Assembly (NCBI GenBank): GCA_910579515.1
Contig: CAJTUV010000004.1
Coordinates: 1 to 64,000, forward strand
Direction of reading: 5' to 3'
Source: an uncultured Hungatella sp.
GTDB taxonomy: Bacteria; Bacillota; Clostridia; Lachnospirales; Lachnospiraceae
Length of the DNA: 64,000 nt
The notes beneath the pieces were generated by a model. That model saw only the letters and a list, made by a program, of their open reading frames with translations. It made no database searches and had not been told where the DNA came from. A program made the translations under genes and the position numbers. This document shows positions 53,883-62,504 of the stretch, piece after piece (the stretch's first letter is position 1; every line of letters starts with the position of its first letter).

Positions 53883-54725
53883 ATGTCGGAATTTCGCACG
53901 GTACGGTTGGATGAGGCTATTTTTCCAGCAGCCGCCTATCTTCTGACCATGGGCGAGCAAGAGCAGCTTCGCGGGCGGCGCGCATTTGCGGGAGTTGCGG
54001 CGTTTTCTGGTCCGGTTTGCGTGGGCGTTGGGCTGTTTACCACAGTGGATAATGTGTTTGTGCTGGAACGGCTGATGGTAGTCGCATCCTATAGGCGGCA
54101 GGGGGTGGCGAGCTCTATCCTGCGCACGATTTGCAGGCTTGCGAAAGACAGCGGCAAGCGGCTTGTTGTTCCATTTGCGGCCACAGGTCAGGGAGATCCA
54201 GTTTATCGCCTTCTGGCTTCGCAGCGCTGTCTGTACATTCAGCGGCAGGAGGGATTTGAGGCAAGGATAGAACGTGAGGACGCTCTGGGGGCCTATGAGC
54301 GGATTCGCGGCAAAAACGAGCGTGCGCCAGAAATGCTGTTTTTGCAGCCGCGCGCTTGGATTCAGGCGTTTGGCACGATGATTTCATCTGATTTCCCTTT
54401 GGTAGGGGCACAGCTGTGTGCTGGGGCTGAAGGCTTCCGCCGCGATCTTTGCACCTGCAGAGTGTCAGACGGTGTTGTGCGCGCGGCCTGCCTGATCGGC
54501 CAAAGCGCCGATGGTATTTCGCTTCGCCTGCTCTATGCGTCTAATGGGAACGGCGCATTGGCTGCAGGCACGTTGGCTGATGCGATGCGGCTGATCTTTG
54601 AAAAGACAAATGAGCCATCCTTCACCACCGTCGTGACAAACGGCGCGGCTGCGCGGCTGCTGGAGAAGCTATGCCCCTCATATGCTGTCAGCCGCCGTCT
54701 GTTCGTCGCCTTTGATGCGGACTGA
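53883..54725 (+). CDS. GNAT-family N-acetyltransferase
   Basis: A 280-residue protein starting at ATG 53883, 4 bases after the YbjN stop, with GGAGTGAG upstream; ATG 53865 is an alternative. The acetyl-CoA site reads VVASYRRQGVASSILRTIC (RxxGxA). A second half (~150-280) with FTTVVTNGAAARLLEKL may be a degenerate second GNAT domain. GC content is clearly higher than in the glycan locus. It may modify the protein encoded next. Confidence 0.82.
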   Translation: MSEFRTVRLDEAIFPAAAYLLTMGEQEQLRGRRAFAGVAAFSGPVCVGVGLFTTVDNVFVLERLMVVASYRRQGVASSILRTICRLAKDSGKRLVVPFAATGQGDPVYRLLASQRCLYIQRQEGFEARIEREDALGAYERIRGKNERAPEMLFLQPRAWIQAFGTMISSDFPLVGAQLCAGAEGFRRDLCTCRVSDGVVRAACLIGQSADGISLRLLYASNGNGALAAGTLADAMRLIFEKTNEPSFTTVVTNGAAARLLEKLCPSYAVSRRLFVAFDAD

Positions 54726-54743
54726 CAAAAAGGAGGAAACAAT

Positions 54744-57509
54744 ATGCCAGATCATATGACAATACCTGCAGCAGAGATAATGCAGCAACACAGGCCGTTA
54801 GAGCAGCATGGGGAATTAGAACAACACAGGCCATTAGAGCAGCATAGGCGGCTGGAACAGCATGGGCCCTTACAGCAGCGCAGGCAGCAGCACAGGCATT
54901 TACAGCAGCATGAGCATTTACAGCAGGTTGAGGAAAACGCGGGCCGGAAAGCAAAGCCACAAAATTTGCAGGAGCAAATTGAACGTGCTAAAGCGAAACG
55001 CCGTCGCGCTGCTGAACAGGCGGATAAACGAACCGTGTTCGTTGACAAGATGCGGCATGGCTTTTATACCGCCGTCAAGGGCGTCGTGAACGGCTGGAAA
55101 GCTTTCACAAGGCAAAATCGTGAGAAGAAGCGTGTCACAGAAAACAGCCGGGATCTTCAGTCGGCCTTTGACGATGCAATCGCCCATATTGAGGATCTTC
55201 CGTTGGATTATGTACATAGGGTAACCAAAGAATACGCCATTGCCAAGTACGAATTTGAGGAACAATGGCGCGGGCAGAATCTTTTAGCAGAGGGCGAGGA
55301 GTTTGAGGAGGCACAGTCCAGGTATCTTCAGGAGAGACAGTTTGCGATTGAGTTTGGCGCACAGCAGCGAGCCGACGTGGTAGGCGGCACCAAGCCCATA
55401 GCTGTGCAGTATGCCGGCGACGGCTCCAAGTGGCTTGTCAAGGAATCGGTTTCCTGCATTGGCATCGACGCTCCCAGCGCTGCCACCGTGACGGAGGCTG
55501 GCTACAAGATCCAGAATCTGGTCAATCCGGCAACTGCCGTTGAGGCATTTCGCGGGAAGAGCGTGGGAAAGGGCGTCGTATCCTATCAGCGTATGGTGAA
55601 AGACGTCAAGCGCCCGGGGGACGAGGGCTTTGTTGATCTGTTCCGTTTTTCCCGCACGCCCGAGGCGATGACAGATGAAGAGCTTTTGCGCATTACAGAA
55701 TTATCCCCTCAGCTTTTGCGTGAACATACAACCGACTGGCTGCTGTGTAACTTTGACGCTAATGGAGAAAACTTTATTATCACAGGAAACGACGGCGCGC
55801 CTGATACTGTCTATGGTATTGACAAGGAGGCTGCATTCCGTCCGATTCTGGACGAGGGCGCGCAGCACATGGATAAGGATTACTGCCGCTTTGACCAGAA
55901 CACCGTGTACAACCGTCTGTTCCAGAAATTTGCCGACGGAAGCATGGATTTGGATTTGCAGCAGGTACTGCCGCAGATTCAGAAGGTTGAAGCCATGGGC
56001 GATGCAGAATATATGAAGATCTTCGATGCGTTTTTGCTCCAAAAGAAACAGGAATATGCCCAAAAACCTGAGGTATATCAGAAAATTTATGACAATATTC
56101 TACAGCGTAAGCAGACCCTGCGTATGGAATACCGAGACTTTTTTTCAAAGCTGGTGGAGGAACGCTGCCAGAACCTAAGCCCAGAGGGGGCCGCGCAGCT
56201 GCGCAGACAGTATTTCGGATCGGAGGACGGCCGTACCTTTATTTTCACAAATGAAACCGCCCAGCAGCTTAAGCAGGAACGCGAACGCCGCATAACACTC
56301 CGTCAGCAGGATCAGGAGGAGCAGAAAAGACGAGAACAGCAGGCAGAAAAGGCAGACAAGGCAGATGAACGCAGCTACAAGCGCCGCCATGCTTTCTACG
56401 ACTTTTCCAAGGCGCTTGTCATGGGTTCAAAGCGAATCTCCGATGCGTTTAAGCGTCGCCAGGCGGAGCAGCGCACCACCACAATACCGCTCTCCCAGGT
56501 GCGCCTTGCGAATATGTCGAAGGAATATGCCGACCGCTATACCAGAAGGGTGTTGGAGATCTTACAGGATGCGCAGACCGAGGAGGATCTGCACCGTTTG
56601 ATGGAAACTGAGACGATTGAGCTTTCCATGGTTCGTGACGAGGAAATCCATCTTGGCGGCACCAAGCCGATGAGCCAATATATTGCCTCGGACGGCAGCC
56701 AGTGGCTTGCCAAGCAGGCGGTCAACTGCATGGGCTATTATAAGAAAGAGGGCGCTCTGTTGACTGCTGCAGGCGCACAGCTTCAAAAACTGGTGGATCC
56801 AGCGACGGCAGTAGACGCCTTTGTCGGCCGCACGGACAAACATGGCGAGGTATCCTTCCAGCGCAGGCTGGAAAACGTTGAGCACGGCGAGGGCAAGCTT
56901 GATCTGTTCCGCTTTTCCCGCCATCCGGAAATCGCTTCACAGGATACGATTGCCGCAGTACAAGAGCTGGCGCCGCAAATCCTGCGTGAGCATACAACCG
57001 ACTGGCTGCTGTGCAATTTTGACACCAAGGGAGAAAACTTCATCATTACGAACGATGGACAGGGCCGTGTGCTGCATGGCATCGACAAGGAGGCTGCGTT
57101 CAACAAAATTTTAAATCCGAAAGCTCAGAAAATGAGCATGACGTACCGTCCTCACGCAAACGAGACGCTTTACAATGTTATTTTCCAGATGTATGCAAAC
57201 AATGATATGGATTTCGACCTTATGGATGTGCTTCCACAGATTGAGCGGATCGAGAGGCTTGATGACGAAGCGTACATGGCTACCTACAGAGATTATCTGG
57301 AGCATATACAGGCTAAGGATCCTGAGCATTTTGAAGAAATCAGGGAGAAAATCCTTCAACGCAAGAAAGACCTGCGTCTGGAGTACGAGAGCTTTTTCAC
57401 AGATCTGGTGACAGAACGCTGTAAAAAGCTGCATCCGGACGAGGCGGCGGACCTTAAGAGGCGTTATTTTGGCGAGGGAGGGCAACGTTTTCGTTTCCCG
57501 GCTGCATAA
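54744..57509 (+). CDS. 921-residue protein with HxxLEQ repeats and two kinase-like domains
   Basis: AGGAGG precedes ATG 54744. Residues ~16-61 are Gln/His-rich hexapeptide repeats (HRPLEQ, HGELEQ, HGPLQQ). Residues ~63-135 are basic and helical. Two similar domains follow, ~214-505 and ~638-920. Each has GGTKP, then GSKWLVKESV or GSQWLAKQAV (Lys 233, 657), REHTTDWLLCNFD (Asp 331, 753), GENFII (Asn 343, 765) and GIDKEAAF (Asp 360, 781). This Lys, Asp...Asn, Asp order resembles HipA/PI-kinase-like folds. A charged linker (~505-580) separates them. No signal peptide or membrane span is seen. Function unknown; a phosphotransferase or effector is plausible. Confidence 0.8.
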   Translation: MPDHMTIPAAEIMQQHRPLEQHGELEQHRPLEQHRRLEQHGPLQQRRQQHRHLQQHEHLQQVEENAGRKAKPQNLQEQIERAKAKRRRAAEQADKRTVFVDKMRHGFYTAVKGVVNGWKAFTRQNREKKRVTENSRDLQSAFDDAIAHIEDLPLDYVHRVTKEYAIAKYEFEEQWRGQNLLAEGEEFEEAQSRYLQERQFAIEFGAQQRADVVGGTKPIAVQYAGDGSKWLVKESVSCIGIDAPSAATVTEAGYKIQNLVNPATAVEAFRGKSVGKGVVSYQRMVKDVKRPGDEGFVDLFRFSRTPEAMTDEELLRITELSPQLLREHTTDWLLCNFDANGENFIITGNDGAPDTVYGIDKEAAFRPILDEGAQHMDKDYCRFDQNTVYNRLFQKFADGSMDLDLQQVLPQIQKVEAMGDAEYMKIFDAFLLQKKQEYAQKPEVYQKIYDNILQRKQTLRMEYRDFFSKLVEERCQNLSPEGAAQLRRQYFGSEDGRTFIFTNETAQQLKQERERRITLRQQDQEEQKRREQQAEKADKADERSYKRRHAFYDFSKALVMGSKRISDAFKRRQAEQRTTTIPLSQVRLANMSKEYADRYTRRVLEILQDAQTEEDLHRLMETETIELSMVRDEEIHLGGTKPMSQYIASDGSQWLAKQAVNCMGYYKKEGALLTAAGAQLQKLVDPATAVDAFVGRTDKHGEVSFQRRLENVEHGEGKLDLFRFSRHPEIASQDTIAAVQELAPQILREHTTDWLLCNFDTKGENFIITNDGQGRVLHGIDKEAAFNKILNPKAQKMSMTYRPHANETLYNVIFQMYANNDMDFDLMDVLPQIERIERLDDEAYMATYRDYLEHIQAKDPEHFEEIREKILQRKKDLRLEYESFFTDLVTERCKKLHPDEAADLKRRYFGEGGQRFRFPAA
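54789..54926 (+). repeat. 18-bp coding repeats (HxxLEQ hexapeptide)
   Basis: Seven or so degenerate copies of an 18-bp unit such as CACAGGCCGTTAGAGCAG encode HRPLEQ, HGELEQ, HRPLEQ, HRRLEQ, HGPLQQ, HRHLQQ, HEHLQQ. The unit is a multiple of three, so copy-number change keeps the frame. Confidence 0.85.
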
Positions 57510-57596
57510 AAAGAGTCCTTTTCGCATTGCACAAAAGCATGGAATATTTGGTACGCTTTGTCATGGGTGTCGCTCCTTTCTGCCCATAGACATGGA

Positions 57597-57627
57597 AAAG
57601 GGCAGTCGATTTTCTCGGCTGCCCTTT
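57597..57627. terminator. Bidirectional intrinsic terminator
   Basis: AAAGGGCAG (57597-57605) pairs with CTGCCCTTT (57619-57627). A-rich on the left and T-rich on the right, it can serve both the kinase-like gene and the convergent anti-sigma-like gene ending at 57641. Confidence 0.75.
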
Positions 57628-57640
57628 GACCATGGTTCTT

Positions 57641-58363
57641 TTACTTTATGGAATCTACCACTACAAGAATATCGTCGGTAGTTGCTGTATCGGGAGAAAT
57701 CCCAACATAGATGTCCCCATAAGAAATATGGAAAGTAAGACCACCAATTTCTTCAAGTTTGCTTTCTGTAATATCTGTTGGTTCGTAAATTTCTCTTTTC
57801 ACTTCTGGTTTATAATTCATAACAAAAACAACAAAACTATTGCCAGGAGTATTTGGGTCAGGAGCAACTTCTTCTCCTGTGCTTTCCTGCGGAGTACCAT
57901 AGCCTGTGGTATATTGCACACGGAGCATATAATATACCGTACCATCTTTCATTGTGGTTTCATAAAGATTTGCTTTTCCAAAATGATACCCGTCCGGCAA
58001 GGAAGTTGGTAAGTATTCGCCCAAAATATCAAATTCATAAGCGTCCGCTTCAGAAATGCTTTCATTCGTCGCGTCTGCAACATCTTCAATCTTTTCCGTA
58101 GCGGGATATACCGCTACAGACGCAATTATAGGGTCTACTCCGTCTGGATGCGTTCCTCCTGGGGCAATGCCTGCACCGTGGTCGGGGAAAACATTTGGGA
58201 TTTGGCTTACGGCAATTCCAGCGACTACAAGGCATAAACAAGCCGCAATCGCTCCCCACTTAATCCAAATGGGCTTTTTGCTTTTCTTTTTGTAGTTGAT
58301 AGCTTCATCAACATACTTGCTGTCAAGCTCTCCCATGGCTTCGGAAAACTTCTTTGAGTTCAT
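57641..58363 (-). CDS. Membrane-anchored probable anti-sigma factor
   Basis: A 240-residue protein. The N-terminal ~30 residues (KKFSEAMGELDSKYVDEAIN) are a short cytosolic helix region of the kind that binds sigma factors. One membrane span follows at ~33-53 (WGAIAACLCLVVAGIAVSQI), then an extracellular domain with a repeated strand pattern and GDIYVGISPDT. The ATG overlaps the sigma gene's TGA by 4 bases, which supports co-translation and partner function. It lacks a clear HxxxCxxC zinc motif. The signal sensed is unknown. Confidence 0.8.
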   Translation of the reverse strand: MNSKKFSEAMGELDSKYVDEAINYKKKSKKPIWIKWGAIAACLCLVVAGIAVSQIPNVFPDHGAGIAPGGTHPDGVDPIIASVAVYPATEKIEDVADATNESISEADAYEFDILGEYLPTSLPDGYHFGKANLYETTMKDGTVYYMLRVQYTTGYGTPQESTGEEVAPDPNTPGNSFVVFVMNYKPEVKREIYEPTDITESKLEEIGGLTFHISYGDIYVGISPDTATTDDILVVVDSIK

Positions 58364-58920
58364 ACGAATCTCTCTCTTTCTGCTAAATAGCTTTTCATTT
58401 TTTGACGAATACGAGTCAGCCGAACGGAAATGCTTTTCTCCGAAAGCCCTACAAACTTGGCTATGTCTTTACAGCTATCAGAAAACCAATAGCGGCGCAT
58501 GAAGATAACGCGGTTTTCAACGGTCAGCGTGTCCAGAAAACTTTCAATGATACGGGCTAACTCTCTGGCTTCCATCTCGGCTTCCACTGTGTTCGGGTCT
58601 GCTATACAGGCTTCGATTTCCTCCATAGCAATCGTGTAAGTGCTGCTGCGTTTGGCTGCTTCCTTTCTGTAATAGATTTTCAGTGAAATGTTCCGAACGA
58701 TTTTACAGATATAGGTCAAAAGCGGGTTTGGCTTCGCCGGGGGGATTGCGTTCCACGCCCCTAAGTAAGCGTCATTGACGCACTCCTCCGCGTCCTGCCT
58801 GCTGTTTACAATGTTATACGATAACTTGTGGCAAACTTTACCGTATTTTATATCCAGCTCCCGTATGCCCTGTTCTGAACGCCCAAAAAACATTTCAATG
58901 ATTTTTTCATCTTCTATCAT
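58360..58920 (-). CDS. ECF-type RNA polymerase sigma factor
   Basis: A 186-residue protein. ATG 58920 has GGAAAGGAGG 7 bases upstream; GTG 58923 is a less likely start. Region 2 reads VNSRQDAEECVNDAYLGAWN (the -10 binding helix) and region 4 reads RRYWFSDSCKDIAKFVGLSE then KSISVRLTRIRQKM (the -35 HTH). Region order and length are typical of group-4 sigma factors. Upstream, GAAACC near 58970 could be an autoregulated -35, but I cannot confirm a matching -10. Confidence 0.9.
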   Translation of the reverse strand: MIEDEKIIEMFFGRSEQGIRELDIKYGKVCHKLSYNIVNSRQDAEECVNDAYLGAWNAIPPAKPNPLLTYICKIVRNISLKIYYRKEAAKRSSTYTIAMEEIEACIADPNTVEAEMEARELARIIESFLDTLTVENRVIFMRRYWFSDSCKDIAKFVGLSEKSISVRLTRIRQKMKSYLAERERFV

Positions 58921-59069
58921 CACACCGCCTCCTTTCCGGCTTCACCTATATACTACGGTTTCAGCGGCGAATACTACATCAAATCTCAAATTTTTTCAAA
59001 ATTATTATACCATACATCGCATGTGATTGTTTGCGGTATTTTTCGGGTGTTTTCTCCGGCTCTTGACTG

Positions 59070-59470
59070 TCAATCATAGATTAACTCATGTTTTACGATT
59101 TCCTCTGCCTGTGCCTTGTAAGCGTTCATCAGCCCTACCCATGCAAGCTGGTCTTTCGCCTTTAATTCCTCGGTGGCTCCCGCGCTCTTGGCAAGCTCTG
59201 GCATGATAAGGTCAATCCGGCTCTGGGCGGCTGCATCAATCTCCGCGCAATGCTCATATAGCTTTTCGCTGGCAACAAGGGCGGTGTAGAGGTCGGGGCG
59301 AGACCAGCCGTCGTCGGTGAAGTGGACGTAATTAGTAAAGCCCTGCTCCCTTGCATAATCTTCAAGCAACTTCTTTTGGTTGATTATGCTGTTGCTGTCG
59401 CGTGAGGTCGTCGTCGCGGCTCAAACGCTCGTATAATGCGGTTATCTTGCCCTTGTCAGTTTTCCTTGCT
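59070..59470 (-). pseudogene. Chimeric remnant: large serine recombinase N-terminus joined to TnpV C-terminus
   Basis: On the minus strand, ITALYERLSRDDDLT, a frameshift near 59400 (two bases missing), then LEDYAREQGFTNYVHFTDDG is the N-terminal catalytic region of TnpX/TndX-type recombinases. Directly after TDDGWSRP the frame continues with LYEHCAEIDAAAQSRIDLI and AWVGLMNAYKAQAEEIV, the end of a TnpV-type transposon protein. The two parts belong to different genes in intact elements, so this is a deletion-fusion scar. A 99-codon ORF (59070-59369) remains open but is unlikely to work. Confidence 0.75.
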
Positions 59471-59539
59471 TTTATTGAAGTATAAATCGTTTATCTGTAA
59501 TGGCAAGCAGCACAGGCGCCTATCTTTACTTTTTCCTTG

Positions 59540-59568
59540 TTGTTTTTTACCTATATGAGGGGTATAAT
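59540..59568 (+). promoter_or_regulatory. Promoter of the alpha/beta hydrolase gene
   Basis: TTGTTT (59540-59545), a 17-base spacer, TATAAT (59563-59568), 40 bases before ATG 59609. Confidence 0.7.
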
Positions 59569-59608
59569 ATACAAAGAACGAAATGGAAACATTGGAAAGG
59601 ATTTGAAA

Positions 59609-60388
59609 ATGGAACGCGAAGTTGAGGTAAAAGAGTTACATGTGGACAATCATGGAGAATGTATTTATGGTATAGCCCATATTCCAGCTGACAGAAAAGG
59701 ACCGGTTCCCATGGTTTTTTTGTGTCATGGTCTTGGGGTTACTTCAGATAATATGATCCCTTATGCCCAGGCGCTTGCCCAAAATGGAATCGGCGCTTAC
59801 CGGTTTGATTTTCGAGGCGGGGGAAACAACAGCAGAAGCGACGGCGCAACCACAAAGATGTCGCCTATGACGGAGGTCTCGGATCTGGAGGCGGTTCTTA
59901 AGGCGGCAAAGTCCTGGGAGTTTGTGGACTGGAACCATGTGTTTCTTATGGGGAACAGTCAGGGCGGACTGGTTTGCGCATTGACGGCGCCGAGATATCA
60001 GAATGAAATTCAGGGAGAGATTCTTTTGTACCCTGCATTTGTGGTTCCAGATATTCTCAACAGCATGTATGCTTCTGTGGAGGAGGTGCCGGAAAGCCAG
60101 TGGTTTGAGTGGCTGACTTTAGGGAAGAAGTATTATGTGGACATGGCCAAGGTCGATGTGTATCAGCAGGCTTCCCGCTTTCAAAAGAGTGTGCTGCTAT
60201 TACATGGGGATTTGGATGAATTGGTTCCGATTTCCTATTCGAAGCGTTTGGCAGAAGAGATGGAGCAGACGGAGTTTCATATCATCTCAGGAGCAGGTCA
60301 TGGCTTTTCTGGAGAAAATCTTCACAAGGCAGTGGCTTATATTTTGGATTTTTTACAGAAGAGAATAGTCATAGACACAATATCTTAG
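59609..60388 (+). CDS. Alpha/beta hydrolase (esterase/acylaminoacyl peptidase-like)
   Basis: A 259-residue protein; ATG 59609 after GGAAAGGA. CHGLGVTSDN is the oxyanion region, FRGGGNNSRSDG the loop typical of the family, FLMGNSQGGLVCAL the nucleophile elbow (GNSQG), LHGDLDELVP the Asp, and SGAGHGFSG the His. The triad is complete. It is cytosolic, as no signal is seen. The substrate is not predictable; it may hydrolyse small esters. Confidence 0.9.
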   Translation: MEREVEVKELHVDNHGECIYGIAHIPADRKGPVPMVFLCHGLGVTSDNMIPYAQALAQNGIGAYRFDFRGGGNNSRSDGATTKMSPMTEVSDLEAVLKAAKSWEFVDWNHVFLMGNSQGGLVCALTAPRYQNEIQGEILLYPAFVVPDILNSMYASVEEVPESQWFEWLTLGKKYYVDMAKVDVYQQASRFQKSVLLLHGDLDELVPISYSKRLAEEMEQTEFHIISGAGHGFSGENLHKAVAYILDFLQKRIVIDTIS

Positions 60389-60391
60389 TTA

Positions 60392-60400
60392 TGATATACT
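60392..60400 (+). promoter_or_regulatory. Possible extended -10 promoter of the asp23-fakA-recG block
   Basis: TG-A directly before TATACT (60395-60400), about 70 bases before ATG 60470; no convincing -35. Confidence 0.4.
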
Positions 60401-60469
60401 TAAGACAGTCAAAAGCTGGAAAGAATATGAATAGAAAAAGCAATAAAATATAGATAGGGAGGTTTCACT

Positions 60470-60826
60470 ATGAAGGGACGAATTAATAATAAGCTAGGTG
60501 AAATCCGAATCAACCCAGAAGTGATTGCCAAATATGCAGGCATCACGGCTGTGGAATGTTTTGGAATCGTCGGTATGGCAGCGGTCAGTATGAAGGACGG
60601 ACTTGTAAAGCTTTTAAAACGAGAGAGCTTAACCCATGGCATTAATGTTGACATTGAGGAGAACCACATTATACTGGATTTTCACGTAATTGTGGCATAC
60701 GGCGTCAGCATCTCCGCAGTCGCGGATAACTTGATTGAGAATGTGAAATATAAAGTAGAAGAGTTCACCGGAATGGAAGTCGATAAGATTAATATCTTTG
60801 TCGAAGGTGTACGAGTGATTGATTAA
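60470..60826 (+). CDS. Asp23/Gls24-family envelope stress protein (YloU-like)
   Basis: A 118-residue protein with GEIRINPEVIAKYAGITAVE, CFGIVGMA, a short loop, and YGVSISAVADNLIENVKYKV, the standard Asp23/Gls24 fold. In Firmicutes this gene stands directly before the DAK2-domain protein, as here. It is cytosolic or peripherally membrane-associated. AGGGAGG precedes the ATG. Confidence 0.92.
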   Translation: MKGRINNKLGEIRINPEVIAKYAGITAVECFGIVGMAAVSMKDGLVKLLKRESLTHGINVDIEENHIILDFHVIVAYGVSISAVADNLIENVKYKVEEFTGMEVDKINIFVEGVRVID

Positions 60827-60839
60827 GGAGGATCAACCT

Positions 60840-62495
60840 GTGGGTATGAATACGATTGATGCAAAGACGCTGCAAAAAGCATTTTTGGCCGGAGCACAAA
60901 ACCTTGAGTCACAGAAAGAATGGATCAATGAACTGAATGTGTTTCCGGTTCCAGACGGAGATACCGGGACGAATATGACGATGACCATTATGGCGGCCGC
61001 CAGAGAGGTGGAGGCCATTGAAGAGCCTACCATGGAGACTCTGGCCAGAGCCATTTCATCAGGGTCCTTAAGAGGCGCCAGAGGAAATTCCGGCGTTATC
61101 CTGTCACAGTTATTCCGAGGATTTACCAAGGAGATCAAAACTGTTGAGGTTATCAGCACTACAACTTTGGCTAACGCTTTCGTCAGAGCTACTGAGACCG
61201 CATATAAAGCGGTTATGAAGCCAAAGGAAGGCACCATTTTAACTGTAGCGAAGGGCATGTCAGAGAAGGCTTTGGAATTGGTGACAGAGACGGAGGATGT
61301 AATTGATTTTGCCCAGAAGGTAATTGAACATGGGGATTATGTGCTGAGTCAGACTCCAGAGATGCTGCCAATTTTGAAACAGGCAGGCGTTGTGGACTCT
61401 GGCGGACAAGGTCTTATGCAGGTGATGAAGGGCGCGCTAGACGGACTTCTCGGCAAAAAGATCCAGATTTCTATCCCAGACAGCGCTCCGAAGGCGGCAG
61501 TAGAGACTTCTGATCTGGATACTGCAGACATTAAGTTTGGATACTGCACAGAGTTTATCATTAATATAGAGAAAAAGTATGAGGACAGTGAGGAGACAGA
61601 GTTTAAGGCATATCTGGAATCTATCGGCGATTCCATTGTGGTGGTGTCGGATGACGACGTGGTAAAGGTACATGTCCACACCAATGATCCGGGGTTGGCC
61701 ATTCAGAAGGCCCTGACTTATGGCTCTCTTTCCAGAATGAAGATTGACAACATGAGGGAGGAGCATAACGAAAGACTGATAAAGGATGCTCAAAAACTCG
61801 CAAAAGAGCAGGAAAAGGAAGAAGAAACGACGAGGAAGCCATATGGCTTTATTGCGGTATCCATAGGAGAAGGATTTGGCCAGATTTTCAAAGGAATTGG
61901 AACCGATTATCTGATAGAGGGCGGCCAGACCATGAATCCCAGCACAGAGGATATGTTAAAGGCCATCGATCATGTGAATGCGGACACCATTTATATATTG
62001 CCAAATAACTCTAATATTATTTTGGCAGCCCAGCAGGCGGCGCATCTGGTAGAGGGAAAAGAGATTGTAGTAATTCCGTCTAAGACGGTTCCCCAGGGAA
62101 TCACGGCCGTGATCAATTTTGTGCCGGAACTCTCCCCAGAAGAAAATAAAGAGAATATGATGCGTGAGATGGCAAAGGTAAAAACAGGACAGGTTACTTA
62201 TGCAGTGCGCAATACCATGATTGACGATAAGGAGATTAAAGCAGGCGACATCATGGGAATCTGTGACAGGGGCATTGTGGCTGTGGGCCAGTCTGTGGAG
62301 GCCACCACAATGGATACGCTAAAAGAAATGCTGGATGAAGAATCGGAGCTGGTAACCGTCTATTATGGCGCAGAGATCGGGGAAGCAGAGGCAGAAGCAT
62401 TTTTAGAGAAAGTGCAAAAAGTATGCAAAGGCTGCGAAGTGGAACTGCAGTCAGGAGGACAGCCGATCTACTATTACCTGATTTCGGTAGAATAA
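60840..62495 (+). CDS. fakA: DAK2-domain fatty acid kinase catalytic subunit-like protein (FakA/YloV)
   Basis: About 551 residues. I favour GTG 60840, 8 bases after AGGAGG; ATG 60846 is close behind. Residues ~1-205 are the DhaL/DAK2 kinase domain: NELNVFPVPDGDTGTNMTMT (Asp ligands for Mg-ATP), SLRGARGNSGVILSQLFRG and VVDSGGQGLMQVM. The middle part (~235-320) with DSIVVVSDDDVVKVHVHTND and the C-terminal DegV-like part follow the FakA plan. It phosphorylates DegV-bound fatty acids for phospholipid synthesis. The gene order asp23-fakA-recG is conserved in Firmicutes. Confidence 0.93.
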   Translation: MGMNTIDAKTLQKAFLAGAQNLESQKEWINELNVFPVPDGDTGTNMTMTIMAAAREVEAIEEPTMETLARAISSGSLRGARGNSGVILSQLFRGFTKEIKTVEVISTTTLANAFVRATETAYKAVMKPKEGTILTVAKGMSEKALELVTETEDVIDFAQKVIEHGDYVLSQTPEMLPILKQAGVVDSGGQGLMQVMKGALDGLLGKKIQISIPDSAPKAAVETSDLDTADIKFGYCTEFIINIEKKYEDSEETEFKAYLESIGDSIVVVSDDDVVKVHVHTNDPGLAIQKALTYGSLSRMKIDNMREEHNERLIKDAQKLAKEQEKEEETTRKPYGFIAVSIGEGFGQIFKGIGTDYLIEGGQTMNPSTEDMLKAIDHVNADTIYILPNNSNIILAAQQAAHLVEGKEIVVIPSKTVPQGITAVINFVPELSPEENKENMMREMAKVKTGQVTYAVRNTMIDDKEIKAGDIMGICDRGIVAVGQSVEATTMDTLKEMLDEESELVTVYYGAEIGEAEAEAFLEKVQKVCKGCEVELQSGGQPIYYYLISVE

Positions 62496-62504
62496 ACGCA
62501 GGTT

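Noticed and set aside
54752..55265. Cys-rich frames opposite the Gln/His repeat region
   Set aside because: They arise as the reverse complement of CAG/CAC-rich coding repeats, with no ribosome site or recognisable domain.
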